A stretch of DNA of 6,326 bases from the NCBI GenBank assembly GCA_021203285.1, contig JAJQBM010000199.1, positions 1-6,326 on the forward strand, in the 5' to 3' direction. The notes under the pieces are model-generated. The model was not told the origin of the DNA, made no database searches, and saw nothing but the letters and a program-made list of their open reading frames with translations. The position numbers were made by a program, and so were the translations under genes. The first letter of the stretch is position 1; each line of letters opens with the position of its first letter. This stretch comes from Clostridiales bacterium. Its GTDB lineage: Bacteria; Bacillota; Clostridia; Lachnospirales; Lachnospiraceae. This document shows, piece after piece, positions 5,248 to 6,326 of this stretch.

Positions 5248-6326
5248 TTGAAGAGAACGATCAGCGCAATGGTGGGGAAAGGTTCCCTGAACCACAATGG
5301 CAGGCAGTTCCATGCGGAGAATACTGATCCGGCGCGGAGCTATCTGAATAAAGAATACTGTAACGAAAATGTCAAGGATGTGTATCATGAATTATTTGAC
5401 GAAGCTGTTGACCGGTACAATGCAAAGCAGAAGCGGAGTGACCGTCGCATTGATGATTATTATAAAAAAATAAGATCCGGAAAGCAGGAAAAGTTATTTC
5501 ATGAGATCATTTTGCAAATCGGGAACAAGGACGATATGGGTGCGATGACGGAGAACGGCGCACTGGCTGCGGAAGTGCTGGACGAGTATATGAAAGATTT
5601 TCAAACAAGAAATCCTACTCTTCGCGTTTTCTCCGCACATCTCCATATGGATGAAGCGACACCGCATTTGCATATTGATTTTGTTCCATATATTACTGGG
5701 AGTAGCCGGGGTGTAGACACCAGAGTATCATTGAAACAGGCATTGGCGGCACTTGGTTTTAAGGGTGGAACCCGACGGGATACAGAGTGGAATCAATGGG
5801 CGAACGCGGAGAAGGAGCAGCTCGCGAAAGTGATGGCGCGGCATGATATTGAGTGGGAACACCTGGGGACGCACGAAGAGCATCTGTCAGTGCTGGAATT
5901 TAAGAAGCAGGAACGGGCGAAAGAGGTTGCCGTTTTAGAGGAACAGCGGAAGGAGTTGGAGCAGACCAATGCTGATTATAAAGCTATGAAGGAATCACTT
6001 ATAGATCAATTGAGCGAAATGGATATGGAGATTCAGGAGACTGAAGAGCGCAGGGAAAAGGCAGAGCAAGAAACGGACACCACTGAGGCCAAAGCCGAGA
6101 AAGCGCAAAAGAAGCTGTCCACATTGACGGGTAATATGAATCAGGTAGAACGGTATGCAGCGGAGTATACACACTTCCCGGAGGAATGGCTGCCGCAGGC
6201 CGAAACATTCGAAAGTGGCAAGGCTTATCGGAAACGCATTCTTCCGATCATTACAACAGTGGTGAAACTGCTACAGCCGTTATATGCGAAATATCTGGAT
6301 ATGAAGCGAAAATACGATCAGCTACA
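5248..6326 (+). CDS. MobV-family relaxase (Mob_Pre, plasmid mobilization/recombination protein), N-terminal part
   Basis: This relaxase would nick oriT and pilot the transferred strand. The first 359 codons are visible and the frame is still open at the window edge. In MobV proteins such as pMV158 MobM the nucleophile is a histidine in a KHNERVF motif; here NHNGRQF carries H16 at the matching place. RSYLNKEY (30-37) is motif II. HLHMDEATPHLHIDFVPY (131-148) is the metal-binding motif III, with H133, E136, H140 and H142 the likely ligands. Residues about 215-300 are Glu/Lys-rich and probably form a coiled coil. I chose TTG 5248 over ATG 5242 because GGAGG (5236-5240) lies seven bases before the TTG but only one before the ATG. 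An in-frame TAA at 5224 rules out a longer start. The gene follows the candidate oriT by about 30 bp, so relaxase binding there could also repress its own synthesis. Confidence 0.93.
   Translation, partial: MKRTISAMVGKGSLNHNGRQFHAENTDPARSYLNKEYCNENVKDVYHELFDEAVDRYNAKQKRSDRRIDDYYKKIRSGKQEKLFHEIILQIGNKDDMGAMTENGALAAEVLDEYMKDFQTRNPTLRVFSAHLHMDEATPHLHIDFVPYITGSSRGVDTRVSLKQALAALGFKGGTRRDTEWNQWANAEKEQLAKVMARHDIEWEHLGTHEEHLSVLEFKKQERAKEVAVLEEQRKELEQTNADYKAMKESLIDQLSEMDMEIQETEERREKAEQETDTTEAKAEKAQKKLSTLTGNMNQVERYAAEYTHFPEEWLPQAETFESGKAYRKRILPIITTVVKLLQPLYAKYLDMKRKYDQL

Larger units (their letters stand above)
637..6326. mobile_element. Integrative and mobilizable element inserted at the 3' end of guaA (left end; right end outside window)
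   Basis: Immediately after the guaA stop codon come, in order, an integrase pointing toward guaA, a repressor, an excisionase-like protein, a CHC2 primase, an SF3 helicase and a MobV relaxase. This set is characteristic of IMEs that integrate, replicate as a circle and are mobilized by a helper. The exact boundary cannot be fixed because attR is not in the window; crossover may fall inside the last guaA codons. No VirB4, coupling protein or other mating-pair gene is seen, which argues for mobilizable rather than self-transmissible, but such genes could lie to the right. Cargo is not visible. Confidence 0.85.

Noticed and set aside
5139..5327. A 62-codon plus-strand frame upstream of and overlapping the relaxase
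   Set aside because: It has no ribosome binding site, runs through the candidate oriT, and overlaps the well-supported MobV reading frame.
1..6326. CRISPR arrays, tRNA or rRNA genes, IS elements and toxin-antitoxin pairs
   Set aside because: I looked for repeat-spacer regularity, cloverleaf-like segments, transposase motifs and small paired genes, and saw none in the window.

Overview
The window looks like a Bacillota genome, most likely a gut Lachnospiraceae-type Clostridia. The evidence is the protein sequence of the truncated GMP synthetase at the left end, strong AGGAGG-like ribosome binding sites, and moderate GC content. It holds a chromosome/mobile-element junction. Bases 1-636 are the 3' end of guaA, and everything after it belongs to an element that runs off the right edge. 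The 3' end of guaA is a known insertion hotspot for integrative elements in Bacillota.

The element opens with a perfect 11-bp hairpin followed by a T-rich tract (644-691). A leftward module follows: a tyrosine integrase (698-1813) whose last codons carry short TTGGCTACA repeats, and a Cro/C1-type repressor (1857-2441). A divergent control region (about 2442-2650) has a clear rightward promoter (TTGACA-17-TATTAT), a plausible leftward promoter, and two copies of a 19-bp repeat placed like operators. The rightward operon encodes a small excisionase-like HTH protein (2652-2846), a CHC2 zinc-finger primase (2843-3286) and an SF3/P4-type primase-helicase (3453-4844). A gene-free stretch of about 400 bp then carries three different structured elements. 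The window closes with the first 359 codons of a MobV (Mob_Pre) relaxase that starts at 5248 and is still open at the right edge.

Together these parts suggest an integrative and mobilizable element (IME). The integrase and small HTH protein would move it in and out of guaA, and the repressor would choose between quiescence and excision. The primase and helicase would replicate the excised circle. The MobV relaxase would nick an oriT just upstream of its own gene and be transferred by a helper's conjugation machinery. No type IV secretion genes or cargo genes are visible; they could lie to the right.

The most notable observations are as follows. (1) An in-frame TGA truncates the primase exactly where relatives, as I recall them, have a Trp, and the same frame stays open for 82 more codons. 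(2) A palindrome cluster upstream of the relaxase has the layout of a MobV oriT. (3) An 18-bp inverted repeat made of GCGTATAT units follows the helicase gene and may be a replication origin. (4) A GC-rich, multi-hairpin non-coding tract of unknown function lies between these two sites.
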